The notes: generated by a model not told the origin, from the letters alone. DNA of 64,000 nt from Parvibaculum sp. (GCA_017642695.1 JAEPQD010000001.1:1497701-1561700); one strand, 5' to 3'; shown: positions 7,587-18,152, counted from the stretch's first letter. Numbers and translations: made by a program.

Positions 7587-9290
7587 TCACACCATCCCCG
7601 TATCGTGCACAGCCTCGCCGCCGAGAAAGGTGGCGATGACTTTCGTGTCCGCGAGATCCTCGACCGGACAGGACGAAGGATCGCGGTCGACCACGATTAT
7701 GTCGGCATGGAAGCCGGGCACGAGGGCGCCGATGTCGTTCCACTGCATCGCGCGGGCGGCGTTGACCGTATAGGCCTTGAGCGCCTCCTCGCGCGTCACC
7801 CTGTGATGGTGACGGTGGGAGCAGGTGCCCTCATTGCAGAATTCCTGTGTCTCGGCGAACTGCATCTGCTCGAAGGGATTGTCCGGTCCCCAGTCCGAGC
7901 CGAAGGCGACGCTGGCGCCGAGGTCGATGAGTTTTCGCGCGGGCACGAAATGGTCGAGCGCCGCCTCGCCGAGCCGCTCGCGGTAGAGCGCGCCCTTGCC
8001 CCAGACGAAGCCGGGGCTCGTCGTGACGGCGAGGCCGAGTTCCGCGATGCGGCGGCAGTGATCGTCGGTGAGCATCAGCACGTGCTGCACCACCCAGTCG
8101 AGTTCGGGGGCGTCGATGTCCTTGGTAAGCGCGTCCATCGTGGCGAGGAACTCGTCCGCGTCGCGCTCGCCGCCCAGCACCATGTTGAAGCGGAGATCGT
8201 GGTCAAGGCAGTAGCGCACCACGAGCATCTCGACTTCATGAGGCATGAAGGTCTTGCCGCTGGTGAGCCTGCCGTCGGGGCCGGGATAGGGCGCGTTCTG
8301 CCTGAGATAGCCCGGCCAGCACGGGCCGCCGCGCGACAGCGTGATGCCGTTGAAGCGGAACAGCGGATCGCGCTTCTCCTCCCATGACTTCGCGAGATCG
8401 AGGCGGGCGAGGAGCGACGCCTCGTCCGGCACTTTCGTCGGGTCGAAGGCGAGGTCGGCCGCATCCATCGTCGCGGCGATGCGCATGGTGAGCGCGCCGT
8501 CGCCGCGGATCTTGCGGTAGGCCTCGATATGGGCGGGCTCCATCGCGTGGGATTCGTAGCCCGCCGTCAGCCCAAGCGCGTTGTAGGCTTTGAGGCCCGC
8601 AAGCGCACCCGCTTCCCAGAGCCAGTCCGGCGGCGGGCCGACATGGGCCATGACCGAGAGCCAGAAGGGATCGTCCGTGTAGTAGTTGTTGACCGGGCCT
8701 TCGAGATGGCCGGTCGGTTCGCCGTCCTTGTCCTTCACGATGGTGACGCCCGCGACCTGGTCCGGTGTCTCGCGCGTGATGCCTGCCTCGCGGAGCGCGG
8801 CGGAGTTGAGCACGGCGATGTTGGGCGTGACGGGCGCCCAGGCCTGGATGAGCACGGGACGGTCGGGCGCCGCGCGGTCGAGCACATGGCGGTCGGGCAG
8901 CACGCCTTCGGCGAGATCGCGCCAGCTCCGGCGCAGGAAGTAATGCGGTTCGCCGACGGGCGAGCAGAGCGCCCACATGCCGGGCGGGAGGATCGCGCAG
9001 TGATTGCGGATGCGGGTGACGATGTCGTCGTGATCGCGCGCGTCGAAAAGCTGGCAGGTGCCGAGCGCGAGCGAGGAGAAATGGAGGAGATGGGGATGCG
9101 CATCGACGAGGCCGGGCATGAGGGTCGCGCCCGCGAGGTCGATCCGCTTTGCATCCGCGCCCGCCATATCGGTGAGCGTGGCGGCATCGCCCGCGGCGAG
9201 GATGCGGCCGTCCTCGATGAGGACGGCATCGGCCGGCTTCCCCGTCATGGTGAGAACCCTGCCGCCCGAAAGAAACGTCCGTCCGCCCAT
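7587..9290 (-). CDS. Amidohydrolase family protein, YtcJ-like
   Basis: 567 residues of the amidohydrolase_3/YtcJ family, metal-dependent hydrolases that often act on N-substituted amides. The metal-binding HxH is in DAHPHLLHFS (~64-73), later conserved parts are YESHAMEP, VQHVLMLTDDHCRRIAEL and FGSDWGPDNPFEQ with the catalytic Asp, and the C-terminal ARAMQWNDIGALVPGFHADIIVVDRDP is the usual composite-domain closure. I chose the ATG at 9288-9290 because GGGAGGCGGGA lies right upstream; an in-frame extension to 9338 would overlap the operator. It is divergent from a tetR gene with a palindrome between, so it is probably that regulator's target. Substrate unknown. Confidence 0.88.
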   Translation of the reverse strand: MGGRTFLSGGRVLTMTGKPADAVLIEDGRILAAGDAATLTDMAGADAKRIDLAGATLMPGLVDAHPHLLHFSSLALGTCQLFDARDHDDIVTRIRNHCAILPPGMWALCSPVGEPHYFLRRSWRDLAEGVLPDRHVLDRAAPDRPVLIQAWAPVTPNIAVLNSAALREAGITRETPDQVAGVTIVKDKDGEPTGHLEGPVNNYYTDDPFWLSVMAHVGPPPDWLWEAGALAGLKAYNALGLTAGYESHAMEPAHIEAYRKIRGDGALTMRIAATMDAADLAFDPTKVPDEASLLARLDLAKSWEEKRDPLFRFNGITLSRGGPCWPGYLRQNAPYPGPDGRLTSGKTFMPHEVEMLVVRYCLDHDLRFNMVLGGERDADEFLATMDALTKDIDAPELDWVVQHVLMLTDDHCRRIAELGLAVTTSPGFVWGKGALYRERLGEAALDHFVPARKLIDLGASVAFGSDWGPDNPFEQMQFAETQEFCNEGTCSHRHHHRVTREEALKAYTVNAARAMQWNDIGALVPGFHADIIVVDRDPSSCPVEDLADTKVIATFLGGEAVHDTGMV

Positions 9291-9316
9291 TCCCGCCTCC
9301 CGAAACATGTCGCGGG

Positions 9317-9345
9317 AGAATGTAACCAATGGTAACATGAGTCAA
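9317..9345 (-). promoter_or_regulatory. Promoter of the amidohydrolase with an internal palindromic operator
   Basis: Minus-strand -35 TTGACT (9340-9345) and -10 CATTCT (9317-9322) with a 17-bp spacer. A 19-bp near-perfect palindrome, ATGTAACC-AAT-GGTAACAT with one mismatch (9320-9338), fills the spacer. Placed between a tetR gene and its divergent neighbour, it is the likely TetR site. The binding itself is inferred. Confidence 0.6.
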
Positions 9346-9386
9346 GAAGGAGCCGGAATCGGGCTAGGCTCGGGACGGAGGCGGGC

Positions 9387-10034
9387 ATGGCCGAGGCGAA
9401 ACGGAAACAGGCGGATTACCACCACGGGCGGCTCGCGGAGACGCTGATGGCGCTCGCCGTGAGCCGCATCGCGCGGGAGGGCGCACCCACGTTCACGCTG
9501 CGCGAGCTCGCCGCGGAGGCGGGCGTGACGCATGCCGCGACCTACCGCCACTTCGCCTCGCGCGAGGCGCTGCTGGCGGCGATCGCGGCAGCGGGCTACC
9601 GGGAACTGCGCGAACGGGAAGAGGCCGCACAGAAGCGGGCGGGGGACGACCCCTGGGCGCGGCTCCTGGTGCTGCCCGAAACCTATCTCGCCTTCATGGC
9701 CGACGCGCCGGGCGCCTTCCATGTGATGCTCGGCCACCGCTGGCAGGACGGCGAGACCTATGCGGAGGCGCGCGCCGCCCGCGCGGAGAGCTACGCGCTG
9801 CTGGAAGCGACGGCGGCCGAATGCCAGCGCGCGGGCGTGCTGCCGGCGGGCGATCCGTCGCGCCTCATCGCGGCGATGCTCGGCGTGACGCACGGCCTTG
9901 CGAGCCTGTGGCTCAGCGGCCAGCTCGGCGTGGTGGCGGGTGGTGCGGAAATGAACGAACTGGTGCGCGAAACGGTCCGCGCTTCTTTCGAGGCCTTCCG
10001 GGCGAGCGATGGCATAGTGTGGGGCAGCGCATAA
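9387..10034 (+). CDS. TetR/AcrR family transcriptional regulator
   Basis: 215 residues. The HTH is plain: FTLRELAAEAGVTHAATYRHFASREALLAAI (residues ~36-66), after a basic N-terminus. The C-terminal part (WLSGQLGVVAGG...) resembles the TetR_C_33/WHG-type ligand domain. GGAGG lies 6 bases before the ATG. It is divergent from the amidohydrolase, with a palindrome in between, and followed at 20 bases by a VOC protein, so it probably controls the amidohydrolase and possibly its own transcript. Effector unknown. Confidence 0.9.
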   Translation: MAEAKRKQADYHHGRLAETLMALAVSRIAREGAPTFTLRELAAEAGVTHAATYRHFASREALLAAIAAAGYRELREREEAAQKRAGDDPWARLLVLPETYLAFMADAPGAFHVMLGHRWQDGETYAEARAARAESYALLEATAAECQRAGVLPAGDPSRLIAAMLGVTHGLASLWLSGQLGVVAGGAEMNELVRETVRASFEAFRASDGIVWGSA

Positions 10035-10054
10035 CGCAGCCAGAGGGAGGGCAC

Positions 10055-10438
10055 ATGTTCAGTCACGTCACCATCGGCTCGAAGGACCCGGACAAGGCGG
10101 CAGCCTTCTACGACGCGGTGCTGAAGACGCTCGGCATCGAGCCCTTCTTCAAGATGGAAGGCGTCGCCTCCTACGGCACGGCAGCGGGGCCCAAGGTCTT
10201 CATCCTGAAACCCTTCGACGGCGGGCCGCATGTGCCGGGGAACGGGGGACACGTCGCCTTCCTCGCGCCGAGCCGGGCGGCGGTCGACGCGTTTCATGCG
10301 AAGGCGCTGGAGATGGGCGGCAGCGACGAAGGCGCGCCGGGGCTCCGTGCGCATTACCATCCGAACTATTACGGCGCCTATGTGCGCGACCCGGAAGGCA
10401 ACAAGCTGCAGGCGGTGTGCCACAGCTCGAAGGGGTAG
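10055..10438 (+). CDS. VOC (glyoxalase/dioxygenase superfamily) protein
   Basis: 127 residues, one VOC module of two beta-alpha-beta-beta-beta units: MFSHVTIGSKDPDKAAAFYDAVL at the N-terminus with a possible metal His at 4, and YYGAYVRDPEGNKLQAVCH at the end with the usual Glu. Many such proteins are glyoxalase-like or bind small ligands; no reaction can be assigned. AGGGAGG lies upstream of the ATG. It is 20 bases after tetR and 2 bases before the next gene, so the three form an operon. Confidence 0.88.
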   Translation: MFSHVTIGSKDPDKAAAFYDAVLKTLGIEPFFKMEGVASYGTAAGPKVFILKPFDGGPHVPGNGGHVAFLAPSRAAVDAFHAKALEMGGSDEGAPGLRAHYHPNYYGAYVRDPEGNKLQAVCHSSKG

Positions 10439-10440
10439 GC

Positions 10441-10944
10441 GTGCAACGCATCCTCGTCATCGGCTGCTCGGGCGGCGGCAAGTCGACGCTTGCGCGGAAG
10501 CTGGGGCAGCGGCTCGACATTCCCGTGATCCCGCTCGACAGCATCTGGTGGCAGCCGGGCTGGGTGCCGCTCGGGCACGAGAAACTCCGCCCGCTGGTCG
10601 AGAAGATGGTGGCGGAGGAGAGCTGGATCATCGACGGCAATTTTCCCGACACGTTTCCGAAGCGCCTCGCCCGCGCCGATACCGTGATCTGGATCGACCG
10701 GCCGCGCCTCGTCAATTTCGCCCGCGCCTTCGGGCGCTTCCTGAAACTGCGCGGCACGGTGCGCGAGGAGATGGGCGAGGGCTGCCCGGAGAAATTCGAC
10801 CTCGAATTCGCGCGCTACATCTGGACCTACAACCGGGAGGTCGCACCGCGCATGGCGGCGCTGATCCGTCAGCATGGGAGCCATACGGAAGTCGTCCGCC
10901 TGCGGAAGGATTCGGAAATCGCGGAATTTCTCGAGGCGATCTGA
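10441..10944 (+). CDS. P-loop kinase-like protein (adenylate kinase/topology modulation protein type)
   Basis: 167 residues with a Walker A GCSGGGKSTLA at residues ~8-18, then PLDSIWWQPGW and ESWIIDGNF, the pattern of the small AAA_17/FlaR-like putative kinases annotated as topology modulation proteins. The IDRPR segment around residue 82 is the likely Walker B region. Start is uncertain: GTG at 10441 (chosen; the protein then begins just before VQRILVIG) or ATG at 10417, which overlaps the VOC gene by 22 bases. Substrate unknown. Confidence 0.75.
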   Translation: MQRILVIGCSGGGKSTLARKLGQRLDIPVIPLDSIWWQPGWVPLGHEKLRPLVEKMVAEESWIIDGNFPDTFPKRLARADTVIWIDRPRLVNFARAFGRFLKLRGTVREEMGEGCPEKFDLEFARYIWTYNREVAPRMAALIRQHGSHTEVVRLRKDSEIAEFLEAI

Positions 10945-10950
10945 AGCGGA

Positions 10951-11039
10951 TGTCATCCGGGGGTTTGTTCCCGGGACCCATTAGCTTCTCATTTTGCTGC
11001 GGCGGGGATTGAGTCCCGGCAACAAGTGCCGGGACGACA
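10951..11039. repeat. Intergenic palindromic repeat, family B copy 3
   Basis: Starts TGTCATCCGGGGGTTTG and ends GTGCCGGGACGACA; includes CCCGGGACCCATT and GAGTCCCGGCAACAAG, shared with copy 2. It lies between two convergent transcripts and could act as a terminator for either one. Confidence 0.75.
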
Positions 11040-11074
11040 GTCTTGTTTTTCTCGGTGCAGAAAGGTAATCGCGC

Positions 11075-12508
11075 TTATGCCGCCCTTGCCGTGCCGCCGA
11101 CCGTGAGGCCTTTCACGAGCAGCGTCGGCTGGCCGACGCCGACGGGGACGCCCTGTCCGCCCTTGCCGCAGGTGCCGATGCCGGGATCGAGCTTCATGTC
11201 GTTGCCGACCATGGTGACGCGGGTGAGGACGTCAGGGCCGTTGCCGATGAGTGTCGCACCTTTCACCGGCGCACCGATCTGGCCGTTCTCGATCAGGTAG
11301 GCCTCGGTGCAGGTGAAGACGAACTTGCCGGATGTGATGTCGACCTGGCCGCCGCCGAAAGAGACGGCGTAGAGACCCTTCTTCACCGACGAGAGGATTT
11401 CGTCCGCCTCGTGATTGCCCGACAGCATGTAGGTGTTGGTCATACGCGGCATGGGCTGATGCGCATAGCTCTCGCGCCGCCCGTTGCCGGTCGCGGCCAT
11501 GCCCATCAGGCGCGCATTCAATCGGTCCTGCATGTAGCCCTTGAGGATGCCGTCCTCGATGAGGACGGTGCGCGATGTCGGCGTGCCCTCGTCGTCGACG
11601 GTGAGCGAACCGCGCCGATCGGCAAGCGTGCCGTCATCGACCACGGTAATGCCCGGCGCGGCGACGCGCTGGCCGAGAAGACCGGCGAAGGCCGATGTCT
11701 TCTTGCGGTTGAAGTCGCCCTCAAGCCCGTGACCGATTGCTTCATGGAGAAGGATACCGGGCCAGCCGGGGCCGAGCACCACGTCCATCTCGCCGGCGGG
11801 CGCGGGTACCGCTTCGAGATTGACGAGCGCTTGACGGAGCGCCTCGTCCACCTGGGACTGCCAGCGCGCGGGGTCGATATAGAGGTCGTAGCCGGTGCGG
11901 CCGCCGACGCCGAAGGACCCGCTCTCCTGCCGGTCGCCGTCGCCGGCCACGATGGCGACGTTGAGGCGGACGAGGGGGCGGATGTCGCGGAGCGACGAAC
12001 CGTCGGCGCGGACGATCTCGACCGCCTGCCACTCGCCCGCGAGCGAGGCGGAAACCTGCTGCACACGGGGGTCCTTCGCGCGGGCATAGGCGTCGATCTC
12101 GGCCAGCAGCTTCACCTTCTCCTCGAAGCTCTGCGCCCCGAGCGGGTTCTCGTCGGAATAAAGATGCGTGTTGGTGCGCGACGGGCCTTCCGCGGAAACG
12201 CCCGTGTGGCCCGTCTTCACCGCCTGCACGGCATCGCTCGCGCGCTTCAGAGCTGCTTCGGAAAGTTCCGAGGCATGCGCGTAGCCCGTCGCCTCGCCCG
12301 CAACGCAGCGGAGCCCGAAGCCCTGATTGGTGTCGAAGCTTGCCGTCTTGAGGCGGCCATCGTCGAAGCCGAGCACTTCCGACTGGCGGTACTCCATGAA
12401 GAGTTCGCCGTCATCCGCGCCCGACAGCGTGTCGCCGACAAGGGCGGCAACGCGATCGCGGTCGAGCCCGGTGCGGGTGAAGAAAAGATCGTCGGAGGAT
12501 GAGGTCAT
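11075..12508 (-). CDS. tldD: Metalloprotease subunit TldD
   Basis: 477 residues. TldD forms a protease with TldE/PmbA that degrades unfolded peptides and matures some modified peptides. The zinc motif HEAIGHGLEGD (HExxxH) is clear, as are GFGLRCV near the N-terminus and FTCTEAYLIENGQIGAPVKGATLIGNG near the C-terminus. The ATG at 12506-12508 is the third residue-level candidate and gives the usual N-terminus (MTSSSDDLFF); the longer frame to 12601 overlaps the next region without a ribosome site. tldE is not in the window. It lies upstream of the cta operon on the opposite strand. Confidence 0.95.
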   Translation of the reverse strand: MTSSSDDLFFTRTGLDRDRVAALVGDTLSGADDGELFMEYRQSEVLGFDDGRLKTASFDTNQGFGLRCVAGEATGYAHASELSEAALKRASDAVQAVKTGHTGVSAEGPSRTNTHLYSDENPLGAQSFEEKVKLLAEIDAYARAKDPRVQQVSASLAGEWQAVEIVRADGSSLRDIRPLVRLNVAIVAGDGDRQESGSFGVGGRTGYDLYIDPARWQSQVDEALRQALVNLEAVPAPAGEMDVVLGPGWPGILLHEAIGHGLEGDFNRKKTSAFAGLLGQRVAAPGITVVDDGTLADRRGSLTVDDEGTPTSRTVLIEDGILKGYMQDRLNARLMGMAATGNGRRESYAHQPMPRMTNTYMLSGNHEADEILSSVKKGLYAVSFGGGQVDITSGKFVFTCTEAYLIENGQIGAPVKGATLIGNGPDVLTRVTMVGNDMKLDPGIGTCGKGGQGVPVGVGQPTLLVKGLTVGGTARAA

Positions 12509-12578
12509 GATTCTCTGCGTTCGTTTTACGCGCCCGGAAGCGCGCGCGATGACGGCTATGGATATGGCATCGCCGGCG

Positions 12579-12974
12579 CTACCGCGCCAGCCACTCCTCA
12601 ACCGGCACGAGGCGGCGCGGCAGCCCCGAGAGGTCGCAGGGCACGATGTGCGGCGAGCAGCTGTAGAGCGGGTATTGCGTCACCTTGAGCGACTGCAGAT
12701 CGACGAGGAAGACACCGTTGATGCGCCCGAACCAGTCGTCCCACTGGACGAAGCCCCAGTCCGGCCAGTCGTCGGGCGGCGGGGCGACGACATCGCCCAC
12801 GAGATCGGGGTGGGCGGCGCAGAAGCCGACGACGCAGCGGCCGGGATCGCGCGGGCTCAGCCAGGGCGCGGCTTCGGAAATGAGCTCGGGAGCGGCGCCC
12901 CCGTTCTGCGGGAGCAGGAGCCCCGCCGAGATGCGGCGTCCGAGATGGAAATGAATGAGCGCCTCGTCGCGCAT
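12579..12974 (-). CDS. Conserved-looking hypothetical protein, 131 aa
   Basis: 131 residues, starting MRDEALIHFHLGRRIS. GGAGG lies 10 bases before this ATG, which is why I prefer it to the upstream one at 13004. It is rich in Trp and Pro in the middle (PPPDDWPDWGFVQWDDWF) and has four Cys (residues ~52, 57, 109, 116) without a recognised metal motif. No signal peptide or membrane segment. It is 70 bases upstream of tldD on the same strand and may share its transcript. I do not recognise the family. Confidence 0.65.
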   Translation of the reverse strand: MRDEALIHFHLGRRISAGLLLPQNGGAAPELISEAAPWLSPRDPGRCVVGFCAAHPDLVGDVVAPPPDDWPDWGFVQWDDWFGRINGVFLVDLQSLKVTQYPLYSCSPHIVPCDLSGLPRRLVPVEEWLAR

Positions 12975-13393
12975 GACTGCGAATCCTCCGCAACAAATAT
13001 CCAACCGTCACTCTAGGACATTTTGGGCGGCGCGAAAGGGGAGGAACGGGAATTTCACCGATCCGGCGCACGGTCCGGGATTCTCCCGCTTATTGTGGCA
13101 AAACGTCGCAAAACCATGCCCACGCTGTGGTCTGTCGCCGCACCATGACTATACTGCCCGCTGCGAGTCGTCTGCCCGGCGGCGCGCGCCGCAGGGGCGG
13201 TGCGGGCGGGAGGATTGTCCGGGCGGCGCATGGGGATGCCGTCGCTTCAGGAAAACTAACGAAGCAACGAGCGGCGGAACTTGCGGGCGGCTGCGCTTTA
13301 TGGTTTCTGACGGCCATCTGCCGGTGCCGCCGAAGGGGCTTCGGGCGCGGGCCGGGCGGTTCCGGACGTTGAATTGACTAGCTGGGGACAAGC
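12975..13393. other. Intergenic region before the cytochrome oxidase operon
   Basis: A 419-base divergent gap. I see a TATACT box at 13150-13155 (plus) but no convincing -35 with it, and GGGGACAAGC just before the ctaC ATG. Short open frames here have no ribosome site and Arg-rich translations, so I do not call them. Confidence 0.4.
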
Positions 13394-14236
13394 ATGCGGT
13401 TTCTGAACGGATTTGGCCTTTTCGCACTCGCCCTCGCGGCCGGTATTTTCGGTGCCGCGGTTCCGGCCGTGCATGCGATGCCGGTCGATGGCGGCCTCGG
13501 CCTGCAAGAAGCGGTAACGCCGGTGATGCACGACATCATCGCCTTCCACAACCTGCTGCTCTGGATCATCACGGCAATCGTGCTCTTCGTCCTGGCGCTG
13601 CTCATCGTCGTCATGGTGCGCTTCAACCGCCGCGCGAACCCGACACCCTCCAAGACGACGCACAACACGCTGCTCGAAGTGGCGTGGACCGTGCTGCCGG
13701 TGATGATTCTCGTGGTGATCGCAATTCCGTCCTTCCGCCTGCTCTACAAGGAGATCGTGGTGCCGGAAGCGGACCTGACCGTGAAGGCCGTCGGCTACCA
13801 GTGGTACTGGGGATACGAATATCCCGACAATGGCGACATCTCGCTGATCTCGAACATGGTCGAGGACGCCGATCTTGAGCCCGGCCAGCCGCGCCTCTTC
13901 GCCGCCGACGAGGCGATGGTGGTGCCGGTCGACACGACGGTGCGCGTGATCGTGACGGCGGCGGACGTGATCCACGCTTTCGCGGTGCCGCAGTTCGGCG
14001 TCAAGGTCGACGCCATTCCGGGCCGCCTGAACGAGACCTGGTTCCGCGCCGAGAAGACCGGCATGTATTACGGCCAGTGTTCGGAACTCTGCGGCACGCG
14101 GCATGCCTTCATGCCGATCAATGTGCGGGTCGTGACACAGGAAGAGTTCGAGCAATGGACGGAGCAGCAGCAGGCTGACGCTGGCTCCGGCGGCAATATC
14201 AAGGTGGCTGAGGTTGCGGGCGCGGAAGCGCGCTGA
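13394..14236 (+). CDS. ctaC: Cytochrome c oxidase subunit II
   Basis: 280 residues of the aa3-type oxidase. A Sec signal peptide (to about residue 29, ..PAVHAM) is followed by two membrane helices and the periplasmic cupredoxin domain. The CuA site is complete: His in VIHAFAVPQFGVK and QCSELCGTRHAFM with both Cys, Glu, His and Met. The aromatic YQWYWGYEY that guides electron entry from cytochrome c is present. First gene of the cta operon; 56 bases separate it from ctaD. Confidence 0.97.
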   Translation: MRFLNGFGLFALALAAGIFGAAVPAVHAMPVDGGLGLQEAVTPVMHDIIAFHNLLLWIITAIVLFVLALLIVVMVRFNRRANPTPSKTTHNTLLEVAWTVLPVMILVVIAIPSFRLLYKEIVVPEADLTVKAVGYQWYWGYEYPDNGDISLISNMVEDADLEPGQPRLFAADEAMVVPVDTTVRVIVTAADVIHAFAVPQFGVKVDAIPGRLNETWFRAEKTGMYYGQCSELCGTRHAFMPINVRVVTQEEFEQWTEQQQADAGSGGNIKVAEVAGAEAR

Positions 14237-14259
14237 GCGCTCTTTCGTCCACGGGCTGA

Positions 14260-15900
<1,641 letters not shown>

Positions 15901-15905
15901 CAACC

Positions 15906-15935
15906 GTTCCGGCCGGGGTCATTCCCGGCCGGAAC
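15906..15935 (+). other. Perfect 12-bp hairpin between ctaD and ctaB
   Basis: GTTCCGGCCGGG, a 6-base loop GTCATT, then CCCGGCCGGAAC, followed by CCCCTTTC. There is only a short T run, so it may be a partial terminator or an RNA-stability hairpin that keeps ctaC-ctaD expression above the downstream assembly genes. The hairpin is seen; the role is inferred. Confidence 0.75.
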
Positions 15936-15968
15936 CCCTTTCGACCCAGGCACAGATAAAGCGATTTC

Positions 15969-16931
15969 ATGTCGGACACGGCGTATAGCAGCGAGCATGC
16001 GAGGCCCCTGCCGGAAGGCGGGATGGGCAACGCGCGCGATTTCTTCGCGCTGCTGAAGCCGCGTGTCATGTCGCTGGTGATCTTCACGGCGCTGGTCGGC
16101 ATCGCCGTCGCGCCGGGCGGCATCCATCCGGTGATCGCCTTCACGGCGCTGCTCTGCATCGCGGTCGGCGCGGGCGCGTCCGGTGCGCTCAACATGTGGT
16201 ACGACGCCGATATCGACGCGAAGATGGCGCGGACCGCGAACCGGCCGATTCCGGCGGGGCGCGTCACGCCTTCGGAAGCGGCGGGTTTCGGCGCGATCCT
16301 CTCCGTCTTCTCCGTGATGACGATGGGCGTGCTGGTGAACTGGGTCGCGGCCGCGCTCCTTGCCTTCACCATCTTCTTCTATCTCGTCATCTACACGATG
16401 TGGCTGAAGCGGCGCACGCCGCAGAACATCGTGATCGGCGGCGCGGCGGGCGCCTTTCCGCCGATGATCGGCTGGGCCGCGGTGACGGGCGGCGTGTCGA
16501 TCGAAAGCGCCGTGCTCTTTCTCATCATCTTCATGTGGACGCCGCCGCATTTCTGGGCGCTCGCGCTCTTCCGCAACGAGGACTACCGCAAGGTCGGCGT
16601 GCCGATGATGCCGGTGGTCGCGGGCGAGAAGGAAACGCGCCGCCAGATCATGCTGTATTCGCTGGCCCTCGTGCCGGTGACGCTGTTGCCGGGCATTCTG
16701 GGCTTTGCGGGCGCGCTCTATACGGGCGCTTGCGCCGCGCTGGGTGCCGGTTTTCTGGCACTCGCCTTCCGCGTCTGGCGGACGGAGGCGGGACCCGCGC
16801 AGGACAAGGCCGCGAAGGGTCTCTTCGCCTATTCCATTCTCTATCTCTTCCTCGTCTTCTCGCTGCTGCTCGCCGAGAAGATGCTGGGCCTCGAGGGCAT
16901 CGGCGCGCGCGCGCTCGTGCCCGGTCTGTGA
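15969..16931 (+). CDS. ctaB: Protoheme IX farnesyltransferase (heme O synthase)
   Basis: 320 residues of the UbiA-type family. The farnesyl-diphosphate motif is [21 protein letters not shown] near residues 75-95 and the second aspartate region follows [15 protein letters not shown]. It converts heme B to heme O, a precursor of the heme A used by ctaD. About nine membrane helices, with a short soluble N-terminus. Its neighbours ctaD, coxF, ctaE and surf1 fit heme-A oxidase assembly; ctaA is not in the window. Confidence 0.97.
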   Translation: MSDTAYSSEHARPLPEGGMGNARDFFALLKPRVMSLVIFTALVGIAVAPGGIHPVIAFTALLCIAVGAGASGALNMWYDADIDAKMARTANRPIPAGRVTPSEAAGFGAILSVFSVMTMGVLVNWVAAALLAFTIFFYLVIYTMWLKRRTPQNIVIGGAAGAFPPMIGWAAVTGGVSIESAVLFLIIFMWTPPHFWALALFRNEDYRKVGVPMMPVVAGEKETRRQIMLYSLALVPVTLLPGILGFAGALYTGACAALGAGFLALAFRVWRTEAGPAQDKAAKGLFAYSILYLFLVFSLLLAEKMLGLEGIGARALVPGL

Positions 16932-16938
16932 GGCGCAG

Positions 16939-17124
16939 ATGACGGAGGAGAACGACGAAGGCAGGCGGCACGAGATCGAGACGCCGCGCTGGACCGAAGA
17001 ACAGCTGAAGAAGCGGCGGCAGCGGAACCTGGCCATCGCCTGGACGCTTGCGGGGCTGATCGCGCTGTTCTTTGTGGTGACGATTGTGAAGCTGGGAGGC
17101 AATGTGGCGAACCGGCCGATCTGA
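16939..17124 (+). CDS. Small cytochrome oxidase-associated membrane protein, CoxF-like
   Basis: 61 residues, 7 bases after ctaB. Soluble charged N-terminus (PRWTEEQLKKRRQRNLAIAW) followed by one membrane helix (LAGLIALFFVVTIVKLG), the pattern of the short CoxF-like protein that lies between ctaB and ctaG in alphaproteobacterial oxidase operons. Function is not established; position suggests a role in oxidase assembly. The ATG (16939) is in the frame of a longer open frame that starts inside ctaB, so the short form is the sensible call. Confidence 0.75.
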   Translation: MTEENDEGRRHEIETPRWTEEQLKKRRQRNLAIAWTLAGLIALFFVVTIVKLGGNVANRPI

Positions 17125-17237
17125 TGCCGGGCGCCCCGTCGCTTCGAAACGGGTTATTCTTGCCGGTGGAAGCCGGAACTGGATTTGATTGATCGCGCTG
17201 CCCCGGGGGCATCGCGCTGAAGCGGAGAAGAGGGGAC

Positions 17238-18071
17238 ATGGCAGACGCCCACGCCAAACATCACGACTATCACCTCGTAGACCCGAGCCCCTGGCCGGTC
17301 GTCGGCGCCATCGGGGCCTTCGTGCTCGCCGTCGGCGCGGTCAACTGGATGCACGGCTCGGCGCCCTGGGTCATGCTGCTCGGTTTCGCGCTCGTGTTCT
17401 ACACGATGTTCGGCTGGTGGCGCGACGTGATCCGCGAGGCGCACAAGGGCGACCACACGCCCGTCGTGCAGCTTCACCTGCGCTACGGCATGATCCTCTT
17501 CATCGCCTCCGAAGTGATGTTCTTCGTGGCCTGGTTCTGGGCCTTCTTCGATGCGAGCCTTTTCGCGGGCGAGGAAATCCAGGCGGCGCGCTTCGAGTTC
17601 ACCGGCGGCCACTGGCCGCCCCAGGGCGTCGAGGTGTTCGATCCCTGGCACCTGCCGCTCTTCAACACGATCATCCTGCTGACCTCCGGCACGACCGTGA
17701 CCTGGGCGCACCACGCGCTGCAGCATGGCGACCGCAAGGGGCTGGTCCGGGGCCTGACGCTCACCGTCATTCTCGGCCTCTTCTTCACCGGCGTGCAGGC
17801 CTATGAATATGCCCATGCGGCCTTCTCCTTCGGCGGCAGCATCTATGGCGCGACCTTCTTCATGGCGACCGGCTTCCACGGTTTCCACGTGATCGTCGGC
17901 ACGATCTTCCTGATCGTCTGCCTGCTGCGCGCGATGAAGGGCGACTTCACGCCGAAGCAGCATTTCGGCTTCGAGGCGGCGGCCTGGTACTGGCACTTCG
18001 TCGACGTGGTCTGGCTGTTCTTGTTCTTCGCGATCTACATCTGGGGATCGGCGGGCGCGACCTATCACTGA
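17238..18071 (+). CDS. ctaE: Cytochrome c oxidase subunit III
   Basis: 277 residues with seven membrane helices. Conserved pieces include [16 protein letters not shown] at the start, [21 protein letters not shown] and [14 protein letters not shown], and the C-terminal [16 protein letters not shown]. Subunit III stabilises proton uptake in aa3 oxidases. GGAGAAGAGGGGAC precedes the ATG. ctaG would usually lie just upstream; here the gap from coxF is only 113 bases and holds no gene. Confidence 0.97.
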   Translation: MADAHAKHHDYHLVDPSPWPVVGAIGAFVLAVGAVNWMHGSAPWVMLLGFALVFYTMFGWWRDVIREAHKGDHTPVVQLHLRYGMILFIASEVMFFVAWFWAFFDASLFAGEEIQAARFEFTGGHWPPQGVEVFDPWHLPLFNTIILLTSGTTVTWAHHALQHGDRKGLVRGLTLTVILGLFFTGVQAYEYAHAAFSFGGSIYGATFFMATGFHGFHVIVGTIFLIVCLLRAMKGDFTPKQHFGFEAAAWYWHFVDVVWLFLFFAIYIWGSAGATYH

Positions 18072-18152
18072 GGCCGGTTCGGTCCATAACGAGTTCGGCG
18101 GGGGCGGGTGCGCGGAAAGCGGCCCGCCCTCATGCCTTTCGGGAGAGCGCCC

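Noticed and set aside
13127-13372. Short plus-strand frame upstream of ctaC.
   Set aside because: Arg-rich text, no ribosome site, no conserved pattern; more likely leader sequence.
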